A DNA stretch of 64,000 nucleotides from contig OY783205.1 of the NCBI GenBank assembly GCA_963678705.1, positions 8,556,001-8,620,000 of the forward strand, written 5' to 3'. The stretch's first letter is position 1; each line of letters starts with the position of its first letter. The DNA comes from Panorpa germanica. Taxonomy: Eukaryota > Arthropoda > Insecta > Mecoptera > Panorpidae. The notes below the pieces were generated by a model that was not told the DNA's origin, made no database searches, and saw only the letters and a program-made list of their open reading frames with translations. Made by a program: the position numbers and the translations under genes. Positions 21,920 through 33,057 of the stretch are shown here, in pieces.

Positions 21920-23712
21920 TGTACACAACGTGTGCGACCTTTTAATGATCTAATTTATAGGAAGTGTTTTCGGTTGGTCGCTTAAGTCTTATATTTAAAG
22001 TGGACTGTATGATTTGTTAATTTGACAGAGAAATATAATATTTCTTGTTACTACGAATAATTTGTAGTCTTATACTACAACAATGGTTCCAATATCTATA
22101 TCTATTGTATTGTGACAGTAAGTTTGAACTAGACAATAATGCTATATACTAGTTTCTACTACATCGATGAATTCTACTAACTAAATTGATTGTATTGCGA
22201 CGATAAGTTTGGTTTATGTAATAATGCGATATACTAGGTTCTACGACAACGATGAATTCTACTAACTAAATTGATTGTAATGCAACGATACGTTTGGTTT
22301 GTATAATATTGCGATATACTAGGTTCTACGACAACGATAAGTACTACTAACTAAACTGATTGTATTGCGATGATATGTTTGTTCTAGGTAATAATGTTAT
22401 AAACTATGGTTCCACGACAACGATAAGTACTACTAACTAAATTGATTGTAATGCGACGATATGTGTGTTCTAGGTAATAATGTTATAAACTATGGTTCTA
22501 CGACAACGATAAGTACTACTAACTAAATTGATTGTAATGCGACGATATGTTTGTTCTAGGTAATAATGTTATAAACTATGGTTCTACGACAACGATAAGT
22601 ACTACTAACTAAATTTATTGTATTGCGATGATATATTTGTTCTAGGTAATAATATTATAAACTATGGTTCTACGACAACGATAAGTACTACTAACTAAAT
22701 TGATTGTAATGCGACGATATGTTTTTAATAACTAAATTTATTTATAAGTTTGCTAATACGAGGTTATATTGAATATAATATAATATACATCTGCGACAAT
22801 GTTGATGATGGATTAATTCTAATTATCAAACGTAAATTATTATTTATTATAGCGAAGTGGTTTGCCTTAAATCATTTGGGCGGTAACAATATTTGGAATC
22901 GCAGAATGCTGTTTACTAGAAACAATTTGGCAGCGGTTTGGTTATATTAACTATTTGTATTAAGTTATTTGTCATATTTTATATTCATTATATTACTAAC
23001 ATATGCAAATTGTTACGACTATGAAAGGTTGCGTGAAGCTTATGAAATTAGCTTGTACGGAAATTGTATCTTTATAATGTTTAAATAATAATATTAATCC
23101 GGAGTTACTATTATTAAAAATTAATTATATCGAATATTAATTATATCTTTTAACGAATATTTTGCTTAAACATTAGCAGCATGTTATTTTTACTGAAGTT
23201 TAAGTTATTTCATTACGTCTCCTTATAAATAATTTGTAGACAACGCTAATTGTTACGACACTTATTAACTAAATATAACACATACGGACAACGCCGGTTG
23301 ATACAATTAAAACATAATGATAAGTCTCTAATATCAGACTTCTTAACTCATATCACAACTTCAGTACATAATTTTTTCCTTTGTTTTTTAATTCTCAATA
23401 TCTAACAAAACCATTCAATAATATAATAAATATTCAATATCCAACATCCAACATCAAACAATAAACAACGACACACAATAACAAAACAGCAACAGAAAAC
23501 AACAAAATCGAATTGGTAAAATAAATAGTATTATTTATTTACGAAAAAATCGGGAACACAAGAAAACTTATATGGAATATGAATAATATTTTATATGTAA
23601 GAGCTAATTTTGAAACAGTAAAATTGTATTGAATTCTAAGAGTTAAACTTTACTTTATTATTTTAAATAGTTCTATTTTAATTTAATTTTTTTTAGGATT
23701 GTGTACTTAACA
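21920..23712. repeat. Candidate solo LTR, 1793 bp, TSD GGTAC
   Basis: Starts TGTACACAACG and ends GTGTACTTAACA, so it has TG...CA ends, and is flanked by GGTAC at 21915-21919 and 23713-23717. Deleting the block with one GGTAC fuses KSNWY to PLYRRR in frame, exactly the conserved Helitron sequence, so this is an insertion. No coding and no internal retroviral domain were found. LTR identity rests on the 5-bp duplication and termini alone; a TIR-less or foldback element is the alternative. It contains the 85-86-bp minisatellite. Confidence 0.6.
22100..22726. repeat. 85-86-bp minisatellite, about 7.3 copies
   Basis: Units beginning ATTGATTGTA(T/A)TGCGACGAT start at 22185, 22270, 22355, 22441, 22527, 22613 and 22699, with a diverged first copy from about 22100. 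Each contains GGTTCTACGACAACGATAAG and ACTACTAACTAAA. Divergence is higher at the left edge and the later copies are nearly identical, consistent with unequal exchange or slippage. It lies wholly inside the candidate solo LTR. Confidence 0.9.
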
Positions 23713-24465
23713 GGTACCCTTTATACAGACGTCGGGATAATAATTCAAAAATTGATTTTTACACGGCAAAAGGCACTATAAAACATACAGTAGATAATAG
23801 ACGGATTGTACCGTACAATAGATTCTTTTCCTTGATATATAGATGCCATATTAATGTTGAAATTTGCGCTTCGGTTAAAAGCGTAAAATATTTATTTAAA
23901 TATATCTATAAAGGCCATGATTGTGTCAATGATAAAATACCCTGTCTGAAGGACAAGCACAAATATACTAGGATGAAGTTTCATTTTATTTAGACGCGCG
24001 ATATACATTCCCACCGCTTCTGGTGGGGATACATATACATACAAGCCATGTGGAGAATATTTTCATTCGACCTGCAATATAAAACACACACCATATATAG
24101 GTTAGCAGTTCATTAAGAAAACCAACAAAACATTTTAATTACTGAAGGAAATGAGGAATCTGTATTAGCAAAGTCTTCAGAAACTACATTAACGGCTTGG
24201 TTTAAATTAAATTCAACACCGGTAGAGGCTAAAACACATTTTTATACAGAAAGTCCCGAATATTACATTTTTGATCGCAACAAGACATGGACTTTAAGGC
24301 CGCAGCGCATAAGTCACTTGATAATTCCGAAAATGTATAGTAATAATGCTAAAGAAGGTGAAAAGTTTTATTCAAGGTTATGCTTTATGTACGCTGCGCT
24401 ACATGTTTTAAAGACTTTACAACTCTCAACGGAATCGAATATTCCACTTTCCACGAAACCATAGA
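23713..24465 (+). pseudogene. Helitron Rep protein, C-terminal part
   Basis: Continues the Rep frame with PLYRRRD, VDNRRIVPYNRFFSLIYRCH, INVEICASVKSVKYLFKYIY and KGHD, which are typical for the region with the catalytic tyrosines. Later come MWRIFSFDLQ, TTLTAWFKLNSTPVEAKTHF, EYYIF and EGEKFYSRLCFMY. Stops at 23992-23994, 24112-24114 and 24463-24465 interrupt it. It then jumps directly into helicase coding, so several hundred codons are deleted. Confidence 0.8.
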
Positions 24466-25132
24466 TGGAATATATTAAAGTCTGCTAAATTAATTATATG
24501 GGACAAGGTAACAATGGCGCCTTACTTTGCTTCAGATGTAGTAGATTCGCGATTGCCTTCGCGATTTAATGAAAAATAATAAGCCATTTGGAAATAAAAT
24601 CATTTTACTAGGAGGAGATTTTCGACAATGTCCTCGCGACAACGTCAACACAGAACAGTGGCAGATATAGTTGCAACATGTATTCAAAATTAAAGCATCT
24701 GACAATTAACATGAGAGTTGCGCAAGAAGAAATCGAATTTAAGGCGTGGTTATCACAACTTGGAGATGGACTAATTAATGATAGTGCAGATAGTGTTGTA
24801 AATATGGTTAAAATTTCATATAAATTCATTTCTGAGAAACCGTTAGTCGATGAAATATACGGCGACATTAATTTAGTTCGTGTTGATGAATTAAAATCTC
24901 GCCAAATTTATTGGTTGGGGAACAAATTTGTTTTCTAAGTCATGACTCTGTTTCAACTGATTCAGATACAGAACAAAATCATTTCCCAGTAGAATTTTTA
25001 AATAGTTTAACACCACCTCCAGTATGCCTCCACACAAATTAAATTTAAAAATAGGTGCAATCATAATGCTCTTAAGAAATATGAATCCTAATAGTGGACT
25101 TTGTAATGGAACCCGTTTTATTGTAAAACATA
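24466..25132 (+). pseudogene. Helitron Pif1-like helicase remnant
   Basis: AKLIIWDKVTMAP corresponds to Walker B (the usual DE is DK here) and KIILLGGDFRQ to the following motif. LTINMRV (about 24700) is the conserved LxxNMR segment, then WLSQLGDG. The C-terminal block is [12 protein letters not shown] and then [18 protein letters not shown] with LCNGTRF. Frameshifts separate most blocks and Walker A is missing. It is truncated at 25133 by a transposon end. Confidence 0.8.
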
Positions 25133-25290
25133 TACAGGGTGTCCCAATATTCAACAATAAACGTAAATTGTTGTTTTTGATAGTTATCACTTTTACAATA
25201 CCCCAAAGAGGTTTTTTATTGTTGAATAAAGATATATTTTCGTCTAATGTGGTTTACAACAATGATCTATGGGAATAGATACCTCAAAAT
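25133..25290. mobile_element. Tc1/mariner-type terminal fragment
   Basis: Begins ACAGGGTGTCCCAATATTC, preceded by TAT. It is followed by AAATTGTTGTTTTTGAT and TTTTTTATTGTTGAATAAA, similar to the ends of the elements at 59678 and 60137. It interrupts the helicase coding of the surrounding Helitron. No transposase coding is present. Confidence 0.5.
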
Positions 25291-25470
25291 TATTCGAAAT
25301 TATTTACTCTTAGCTATTTCATCCGCTTTTCGCTTTTATTTGTTAAACAAATACTCTGATAGAGAGAGAGAGATTATTATCTAATTGCTTTTAGATAGAC
25401 ATAATTGAGATTTATTATTTAAGTTCTCATTATTATTTACTCTTAGATGAAAGTGTTATATATAATATAT
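25291..25470. other. AT-rich spacer with a short GA microsatellite
   Basis: A (GA)n-like run occurs at about 25358-25374. Sequence at 25415-25470 resembles 26895-26965, so the two flanks are related copies. No gene. Confidence 0.4.
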
Positions 25471-26699
25471 TGTTACAATTTTACTGAACGCGAAGACGGC
25501 TTGTACGGCTTAGCTTCTAACACCAAAAGATACAAACTTGTAAGGGCGTGAAAGGGGGATGAAGGGAGTGTGGCTCTGGAACCTTCTATGACGCCAAGGG
25601 TACAAATTTGTTTGTAAATTTGTGAGCGAGGATTAAGGGTAGGGAGATTAGGATTCTTGAACCTTTTAAATATACGCCGTATTACGCCTGCGACTTTAGT
25701 TCGATTAATTGCCGAGTGGAGTAATTCTTTTCTCTATACAGTCGCGTTGTAACTTATAAAATTAAGAAATAGCCACAATTCATAATAATAAGAAGGATTA
25801 ACACTTTTACAGATTTTATTTATTCACACAAAACAATTACAACTATTTACAATAACCGTTTATTATTTCACTTATTAGTTTTGCTCTGGTTGATTGCTGG
25901 TTACTGACTGACTTTTGCGGACTGACTTGCGACGCGATGCTCTGGTCCTTTTATATTATATCGACATCTTTGTCATTCGAGAATAATTCTATATGCAATT
26001 ATGCATTACGCTGCTTAACCTTATGACTATTTCTATGACGTCCCACTTAATTTCGTTTTCACATTGTTTATTGTGTTATATTCGAGAACTGCGCGAGTTA
26101 TCTGACGACACAGTTCTCTCACGGCCACAAGCGACCCTAATATAACAATAACTAAATTTGCAAAAACCTATGGCACAATTATTGAGGCCCACAAATGTAG
26201 GAGGAGAAGTTCTCTCACGGCGCGGCAATCCTAACATAGCAATAAACCCAATGGCATAATAAGATAAACACATTTTTATCTTATTATCCAGGCACCCAAA
26301 ATGTAAATCGTAAACAACAGCAGGGTGCCGTACCAAAAATATAAATAAATAAACTAGTATAAATAAGGAAACATTTTGTAATATTAAGTAGTATATTAGT
26401 TACTCTCCATCGAGGAGGTAGTCTTAGTAGTATAAGTATATCATTGTATTAAAAGTGCATTTATTGTTAAATAAAGTACATTATATTTTAAATGTTGTTA
26501 TTATTGTTAGAATAAACTAGCAATAACATAACTCGTAAACAGGATATGAGTCATCCAGTATACAGCCTTTTGTTTATTTCATGACGCCGAGGTATGCCGA
26601 GGACGCCTATACAGGGATATGCAACCTTTTTCTGCTAATTCCGGTTAATATTTCGTTACTATAATTTTTATATGCTCAGACGCCCGCAAATTCGTAACA
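25471..26699. repeat. Candidate solo LTR, 1229 bp, TSD ATAT
   Basis: Starts TGTTACAATTTTACTG and ends AAATTCGTAACA, with 6-bp inverted ends TGTTAC/GTAACA, flanked by ATAT (25467-25470 and 26700-26703). A related unsplit copy at about 26935-26975 (TTATATTGTATGTTC) shows what the junction looks like without it. It contains AATAAA-type signals near 26345 and 26474, as in an LTR R region. No coding potential. Confidence 0.6.
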
Positions 26700-27862
26700 A
26701 TATTGTATGTTCAAAATGTTGTACTCTTTGCCATTTTACCTGCATTTCGTATTATATAAGTAATGATGTCATATTTCATAATTTTTAAGCCAAATAGTAG
26801 TGTCTGTCTTTAAATTTAAAATTCTCTTTATGTATTTTTCTATTGGCTTTAGATTTTTCTATTGGTTTTAGATAAGTATAATTATAAGTTATTATTAAAG
26901 TTCTCATTATTACATTATTAATTACTTTTAGATTTAGGTGTTATATATATTATATTGTATGTTCTTGGTATTTTGATTGCTTTCAGGTTGTCACATGTAT
27001 TTTTATGAATTCATTCCTTTTTATAATCCAATGTTAATCATTCAATAAATTAATAGCTACGACCCCCGCTATAATTTTAATGAGGATTGTTATTCATTAT
27101 ACTAATTTAATGGTAACGAACCCTCTCACCCTTGTACTACGTTATAGGGAATTAGTACGTTACAATGATAAGGACATGAAATATACAAAGAATATTGTTT
27201 ACTGGCCAATGAAGAAATAATTTTCATTATGTGAATATTAAAGTGTACAAAAAATGAAGACGTTGTAAATAAATATATATTTAAAAAAAATATTTAAATT
27301 TAATTATAAAACATTTAAAAATAATTATATAATTATAATTAAAAAAAATTCTGCTAAGATATAATAAGTAAATCCTTTATAATAATCGTTCCAACAAGCG
27401 ATTTTAAAGTAAAAGTTATAAAATATTATAAGTCGAAAAGCAGCATTTCTATTTTAAAATGTTTATTTATATCATGCACAAGTATGATATTTGAAAAAGA
27501 GGGACAGTGCTTTTCTAATTTTAATATGAAAAATTTGAACTTAATGATGTATGAGCGAGGGCGTGGTGTAATAGTGAATTTTGAAGGGTGGGGATAGGCT
27601 TGAGCATTTGCGGGGTAAAGAGAAGAAAATTATCACGTGACGTGAATTTTACAGCACAGCTTTTTTTTGTTTATTTTTTTCCATGTGACATAGGAATAAA
27701 TTTAAATTTTTGACATTTAAAAATAAATATACCTCAAAAGCTTGACAAGAAAGGATTATTTTGTAAAGAACGACCACTAGAAATATTTTCTATTCTTTAA
27801 TTATGACTATTATTTTCTAGAAACTCTAACCGGTGAGATTAGAATAACTCATTTAAACAATA
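26700..27862. other. AT-rich non-coding stretch
   Basis: No ORF, RNA gene or element end could be supported. About 26895-26975 is a related copy of 25415-25480. GC-richer patches near 27060-27150 and 27550-27640 have no recognised identity. Confidence 0.4.
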
Positions 27863-29870
27863 TTTTAGCTTGCCCCAATATGAGTTTAAATTTAAGTATC
27901 AAAATTTAAGAATAAACGATGCTGTAATACAACACTTAAAAAGTGAGGCAAAAGATTTGAACATAAAAGATCGTGCTTGCATACTTATGTGGGACGAGAT
28001 GGCAATACAACCACACATTGACTGGGAAGACTCCAAGGGATGCTTTACGGGGTTTGAGGTGATGGAAATGATTACCAGCGGGCAAAAATGGCAAAACGTG
28101 TGTAATGTTTTATGTTTCAAAATCTGGAAATTAACTGGAAACAGCCTAATTTCTTTTATTATACAGAATCCCTAACTGCGCCTCTACTTACAAATTGCCT
28201 TCGAAAATTTATTCGAGAAATAACGGACACTGGTTAGTTTATTTTCAAATTTATTATTTCTATATCTTGATAATATACATTACATATTATTTTTCAAAGG
28301 ACCTATCGTTGTTTAACAGTATGTGACCAACTTAAAGCCAATGTTAAAGATTTAATTGAAGAAAGCGCTCAAAACAATTCAAATCTTCGAGGTAATAATT
28401 TCTATACTTAGTATAAAAATAAAAACATTAAAAACAAAATATAAGACTAGCATTAAGATTGGTAAAGAAAAATCCCTCCTTAATTTCATATATTTTGTAT
28501 TTCTTAGTTTAAATGAAACATTATATTATTTTTGATTATTCATTCATTTCCTTTATGTATTGTTATTAAATATTATTTCGATTTGCTCTTTTTGTTTTAT
28601 ATTAAAAAGGTTAGAACGTTCTGTTGCTGGTTAAATCATTGTAGAAACGGCTTTCAAACCAGCAACAGCCATAACAACAAAATAGGAGCAACCTCAAATA
28701 AGTTAAGAATAATTACCTTTTGTAACCTAATTTGTATTCTGTTATTTTAATTGTGTAATATAAATGTGTAAAAATGTAACCAGTGCCATTTCACTCACTA
28801 AAACCAAACCCAACCAAGTTCAGAAAAGGTATTTCCTTAAACTACATATTTACAACAAAACAAAGATATTTTATCAGGTGCAGTATTTAGCGTTAACAGT
28901 GATCCAATTGTTCCTCTTTATGATGTTTCTCATGTTATGAAGTGCATCAGAAATGGATAACTGTTATACCTATACTTTAGCGGGCGAGGTTTTTAAAAGT
29001 GTTGCCACATGAACACCTATTTGTGCAGCATACGAAAAAGACATAAGACAGGTTCCTAGCCGAAGAACATTCCCGGGACACATAACGAAGAGACATGTTA
29101 AGAAGAACATCATTCCCAGAATGAAAGTTAAATATACCGTGCAAATATTAAGCCAACGAGTAGGAATGCATTTACTTCAAATGTCTTCTGGTTCATCTAC
29201 TTTTATTAAAAACAAATGAATTACCATTTCATTCACACTTTTAATTTAAATTGTAGGTTTGCAAGACAATTCGTTGAAATAAAGAACTAACGATACTGGA
29301 GAATTTCTTTTGTTTTGCGACCAACTATTTGATAGTTTAAGTGGTTTTACACAGAGACAAGAGGATAACGTAAGAAAACCATTGTAAGGCTACTAGAGGA
29401 AAATTCTTCACACATAGCGTTTTGGAATAAGCATCTAAGCACTATAAGAAATATTCAAGCAACAATTTTAAGGACTAACAAAGTTAATAATAAAATTACT
29501 TGTCTTAATAGTTTGGCTTTTACCATCGATAATGTCAAAGTTCTTTGGAATAAGTTACAAAGAACTTTTGCTTTAGACAAACTGTTATTACAAAATGTAA
29601 ACTAATACGGTCTGGAAAACTTCTTTGGGCAGATAAGGTTTCTTTATAGTAGAAATATTGTGCAAACTAGTTATCAATTTTCTTCGGCCTACAAAACATT
29701 TTTAATAACTAACTTAAGTGAGCCTTAGGCATTTGGGATAAATTCTGAATACGATTATGCCAAATGTCTTGAAAAACGTAGTTCTTTCCTAACACAAGCT
29801 AATTCATTACTGAACGATAGTGCTGTGTATTACTTTCCAAAATCCGATAGAGACTGAAGACTATAGAAAA
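27863..29870 (+). pseudogene. P-element/THAP9-like transposase
   Basis: An acceptor at about 27869 opens a frame with HLKSEAKDLNIKDRACILMW and WDEMAIQPHIDW, the DEM segment with the first catalytic Asp. NWKQPNFFYYTESL follows in a second frame. The next exon gives TVCDQLKANVKDL, then RHVKKNIIPRMKVKY near 29090 and CDQLFDSL (about 29318). The block SHIAFWNKHL (29408), CLNSLAFTIDNVKVLWNKL (29503) and GLENFFGQIR (29611-29637, from the conserved D/E..ENFF...R motif) is the P-element C-terminal region. Stops and frame changes are many, and the N-terminal THAP finger is not visible. Confidence 0.82.
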
Positions 29871-29887
29871 TCTACTAAATCTAATAC

Positions 29888-29931
29888 TGTGCCACTGCAG
29901 AACACTACACTGTGCCACTGCAGAGCACTTA
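29888..29931. repeat. Tandem duplication of a 22-bp unit
   Basis: CTGTGCCACTGCAGAACACTACA is immediately followed by CTGTGCCACTGCAGAGCACTT. This is a short local duplication with no known role. Confidence 0.7.
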
Positions 29932-29939
29932 ATATATAA

Positions 29940-30468
29940 ACGACTTAGTACAAAAATTTGGAAAGAATAGAAGCTATCATGTGAAAAATATATTGATTTC
30001 AAATCTGGTTTAATCAAGGATTTAATTCCTATAATTTAGTATTGATTTTTAAAAAATTTCTATTGATTTTTAAAAATGCTTCATGAAATATTTTTTTTTT
30101 AGACGAATATTTGAGGATAGCTTTTGAAAAGGAAATAACTAAAAATTTGACGCTGCCAGAATCCTTGTAAGAAACTTGATACCGGATGTTTGCTATTACA
30201 AGTGTTCGATTCCAACAATGCTGCAATGTTTGGAGGATAAAGCAGGTTATTAAAGTATGCTGGCGTGCAGTATTCACACCAACTGGGTGAAACAAATCAT
30301 TTTTAAAACTGCAATAAGAACAATGGCAACTGAATGGTGTTGCAGCATCAATTACATCTTAATAGGAAATGACGTGCATTTTGACGATCTAGACAAAGTG
30401 CAAATAGTGGCTAGAGATTTTTATACTGAGGGTAGTAAAGGCAAACTTGCCTAATTTTATTTTAAATT
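29940..30468. other. Unassigned stretch left of the Polinton, with a small unknown frame
   Basis: A 65-codon plus frame (30257-30454, Cys-Cys and Trp-containing, then FDDLDKVQIVARDFYTEGSK) has no family I recognise and lacks a convincing start context. The left terminal repeat of the Polinton begins at about 30469. Confidence 0.35.
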
Positions 30469-30844
30469 TACAAAGCGGGTTTAAGGACAGTTTTGAAGTT
30501 GAGTTGAAAATTATTGGGGTGGGGATGCATATATGTCACGGTATGAAGAAGGGGGCGCGGCTAGACAATGTGTGGTGTAATAGTGGGGTGAGGAGTGAGG
30601 GGGTAAGTGGATAAGCTGTGTTGTGATTGGTTTAGCAGATGATGACCTCATTACAGACTTTATCTCTAGGTACAGTCCCTACAATATCCTAGGATATGAG
30701 TGAGAAAGCAGTAATATGAAAGAGTGAGATAGCGATAATAAGTATTACGTGTGTGTTAGTATTGGTGTAGAAGATATGGCCATAATTATTGCATTCTTTG
30801 TCAATTTCCGGAAACCAATCGTTTATGTTCGTGTCCTAGATGTA
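30469..30844 (+). repeat. Polinton left terminal inverted repeat
   Basis: Starts TACAAAGCGGGTTTAAGG and matches, on the opposite strand, the sequence ending at 52114. Shared blocks include GACAGTTTTGAAGTTGAGTT, GATGACCTCATTACAGACTT, GAGTGAGAAAGCAGTAATAT and CAATTTCCGGAAACCAATCG. Substitutions and small indels are scattered. Part of the repeat (CCTAGGATATGAGTGAGAAAG..., about 30690-30748) is duplicated just inside it at about 30872-30931. Confidence 0.75.
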
Positions 30845-32090
30845 TCTGTGGATGCAGTCAGTATAATATCCTGGGATATGTGTGAGAAAGCAGTATTGTG
30901 AAAGAGTGAAATAGCGATATTATACATTATACCATGTGACGTCATAATTAAATAAGATTTTGGTTTTACATGTAACAATAACGTCATAGGTAACGATATA
31001 TTTAATAATATACAATTTGCTTAGCAAAAATTATTCTTACAGTGTAACATTTATGTTTCTTACAATGTAATAGATAGAGGGCAGCGACCTTATACTGAAC
31101 TTATAATTTCCCATGCATTAAGAGTTTATTAAACTATATTTTTATATGCAATAAGTTCGTTCTGATAAAACACATGTTCTTCACATATAGGTTATTTGCA
31201 AGCAGCACATGTGTTAAACTGTGTGAGAACTTTGGATATAAATTATTCTTATGCAATTTTTTTTGTTATGTATTTGAAGTATACATTTCATATTTTAGTT
31301 AAATGTAGGGGCCGGATTGGGTATTGTTGTATTAGATTATTTATTTAAGTATACTAAAAGTTATAATATACGTACATTATATCATTGATAATTCTCAAAG
31401 CATACAGTTATTTTTTTTTTTTCCTTTTTTTTTTTTTTTATGTGTTGTAATAATCATAAAGTCTTATAAGTCAGACAATGGTGTTGTTTTACATATATAA
31501 GGTTATAATACCACAGTAACTGTTAAAATAGTAGGAGGTCGTTGATGATAGGATCTGTGTTATTTATATATATGTGATGATATTTTATTATACAAATTTA
31601 TTAGGCAGCGGTTTGATCCATATGTATGAGTCTATATAGGTTGTGGATAATAGTAGAATCACAATTTGCTAAACCAAAAGCTCTAACTTAAGTTGAAACA
31701 AACTTTTTAAAATAAAACCGCTCGAAGGGTCGGGGCCCCGAGAATTTTATTTATTTTGAATGCGCCCCTGGATGATAGAATTTAGAATTAATAGTCTGAT
31801 GGTAAATATATTATAGTATTAAATAAGTAAAGTGCGACCCTGTTAAATTTTTATATTTTAATTTTTATATATATATAAGTCTAAGGATATGATTCTGTCA
31901 CATTAAACCAAAAGGATTCCTGTCATTTTGTGCAGTTTGTGTATTAAAGTGTATGTGCAAAGTCTTGTTCTGAGTTAGTTAATAAATATTAGTTCTTTTT
32001 AAATAACTGTGTTTTTAAATAATTTAGTGGCTATTTAGTGCTATTTAAAAAAAAAAAAAACAATTTATCAATAATATCTGTTTGGAAGTG
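30845..32090. other. Polinton left-arm non-coding region
   Basis: AT-rich; no ORF. It holds an inner duplicate of part of the terminal repeat (30872-30931), a poly-T run (about 31411-31440), and a GC-rich island around the perfect 12-bp palindrome TCGGGGCCCCGA (31730-31741). The latter two may be foreign debris. The promoter of the first left-arm gene should lie near the right edge. Confidence 0.45.
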
Positions 32091-33000
32091 GATAATTATG
32101 TGGTAAGTAAATTTTGTATAAGATTTTGTATGTTTACAATAAATTTAATAGTAATAGTAGTTTTCAAATATTTACAGGTGTCTATAGCAGTTTCAACCTA
32201 ATCTTGAGTTTTTACCGTTTGAACCCTTTTAGACTTTCATACTTATGAGCAAACAGTTAGGTAAGTTAATTTTTAATACTTTTTAGATAATTTTAATTTA
32301 GTTATAATAATAACAGTTTTAAATGTCAACAGAATATTGCTGTGCATACCTGTATTCCGATGATACATTGGATTATACGAGTACGTGTACAAACATAGTT
32401 CATCCTGGAGTACAAGTAAGTTCTACTTCTATTGCTTTAGTATTTCAAATCCTTATTTATTTACATAATATTTATTTATAGTTATACAATCTTCATATGA
32501 AAGAGCGTGCGATTGATTGTAACAACTACCACCTTTTAAGAAAATTTTATGAATTTGAAAAATTAGGTTATAAAATAAGTGAGGTAGCAAAATTAGAAAT
32601 AAAATTAAGGAAAGAATTTGAATTTAAATGTAATATAAAACCAGATTTGAAACATAACAATTTTAAAAATATTCTAAGAGCATTAAGAACGGGCTATTTT
32701 GATGATTTATATAACGCATATATATTTCAAAAATTACGTTATTTTGATTTTGGTAATAAAGTTATAAATTTTAAGTTAGTTAAATATTTATATATGCTAG
32801 ATCAGTTTAATTATATTTCTTATTCCAAATTAAAAAAATTAAAGGCAATTGAAAAGTATCAGTTACATATAGAACTGGAACCTGATAAATTTGATTATTT
32901 TGAAAGTGAAAAAAAACAAAATTATTCTAAATCATTATCTTCATTACAAGAAGAAGAAAAAGAAATTTTATATTTGGATACCTTTAGGTTTGATTTCTAA
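32091..33000 (+). CDS. Spliced Polinton left-arm gene, unknown function
   Basis: ATG at 32323. Coding exons are 32323-32415 (31 codons) and 32482-33000; the intron 32416-32481 has GTAAG...TATAG ends and joins in phase 0. Two further GT-AG introns (32103-32177 with GTAAGT...TTTACAG, and 32261-32316 with GTAAGT...AACAG) lie in the leader. The product is about 203 aa, with a Cys-containing start (EYCCAYLYSDD), a Lys/Glu/Tyr-rich helical middle and an acidic tail (QEEEKEILYLD). No domain is recognised. The ORF is undamaged, unlike its neighbours. The three introns imply nuclear processing by the host spliceosome. Confidence 0.55.
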
Positions 33001-33057
33001 GCCAGTTATATATGTTACTTTCATTTTATATATATTTAAATTTCTATCTCTGGTATA

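Larger units (their letters stand above)
19430..25300 (+). mobile_element. Decayed Helitron with nested insertions
   Basis: A basic N-terminal segment (19430-19690), Helitron-like N-terminal and Rep segments (19900-24465), and Pif1-type helicase remnants (24466-25132) follow one another in the order of an animal Helitron protein. The Rep coding is cut by a non-LTR tail (20797-21327) and by a solo LTR (21920-23712); removing each with one target-duplication copy leaves the frame continuous. The element's TC and CTRR ends were not found. Confidence 0.75.

Noticed and set aside
22100-22726. Regular repeats suggesting a CRISPR-like array
   Set aside because: The units are contiguous 85-86-bp tandem copies without unique spacers, lie inside a eukaryotic transposon, and no cas-like gene exists. 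It is a minisatellite.
26076-26336. Minus-strand 86-codon frame as a gene
   Set aside because: It lies inside the candidate solo LTR, has no recognised motif and no conserved context.
30257-30454. The small frame as the lost errantivirus gag end displaced by the Polinton
   Set aside because: Its residues show no gag-like pattern, and joining it to 52115 gives no continuous frame or target duplication.
30469-30844. This block as the 5' region of a Helitron or as a separate MITE
   Set aside because: No TC terminus precedes it, its only other copy is inverted at the opposite side of the Polinton, and nothing but Polinton plus inserted Helitrons lies between, so terminal inverted repeats explain it better.
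31405-31445. Poly-T/poly-A runs as retroposition tails
   Set aside because: No adjoining retroelement body or target duplication was seen; simple low-complexity sequence is enough.
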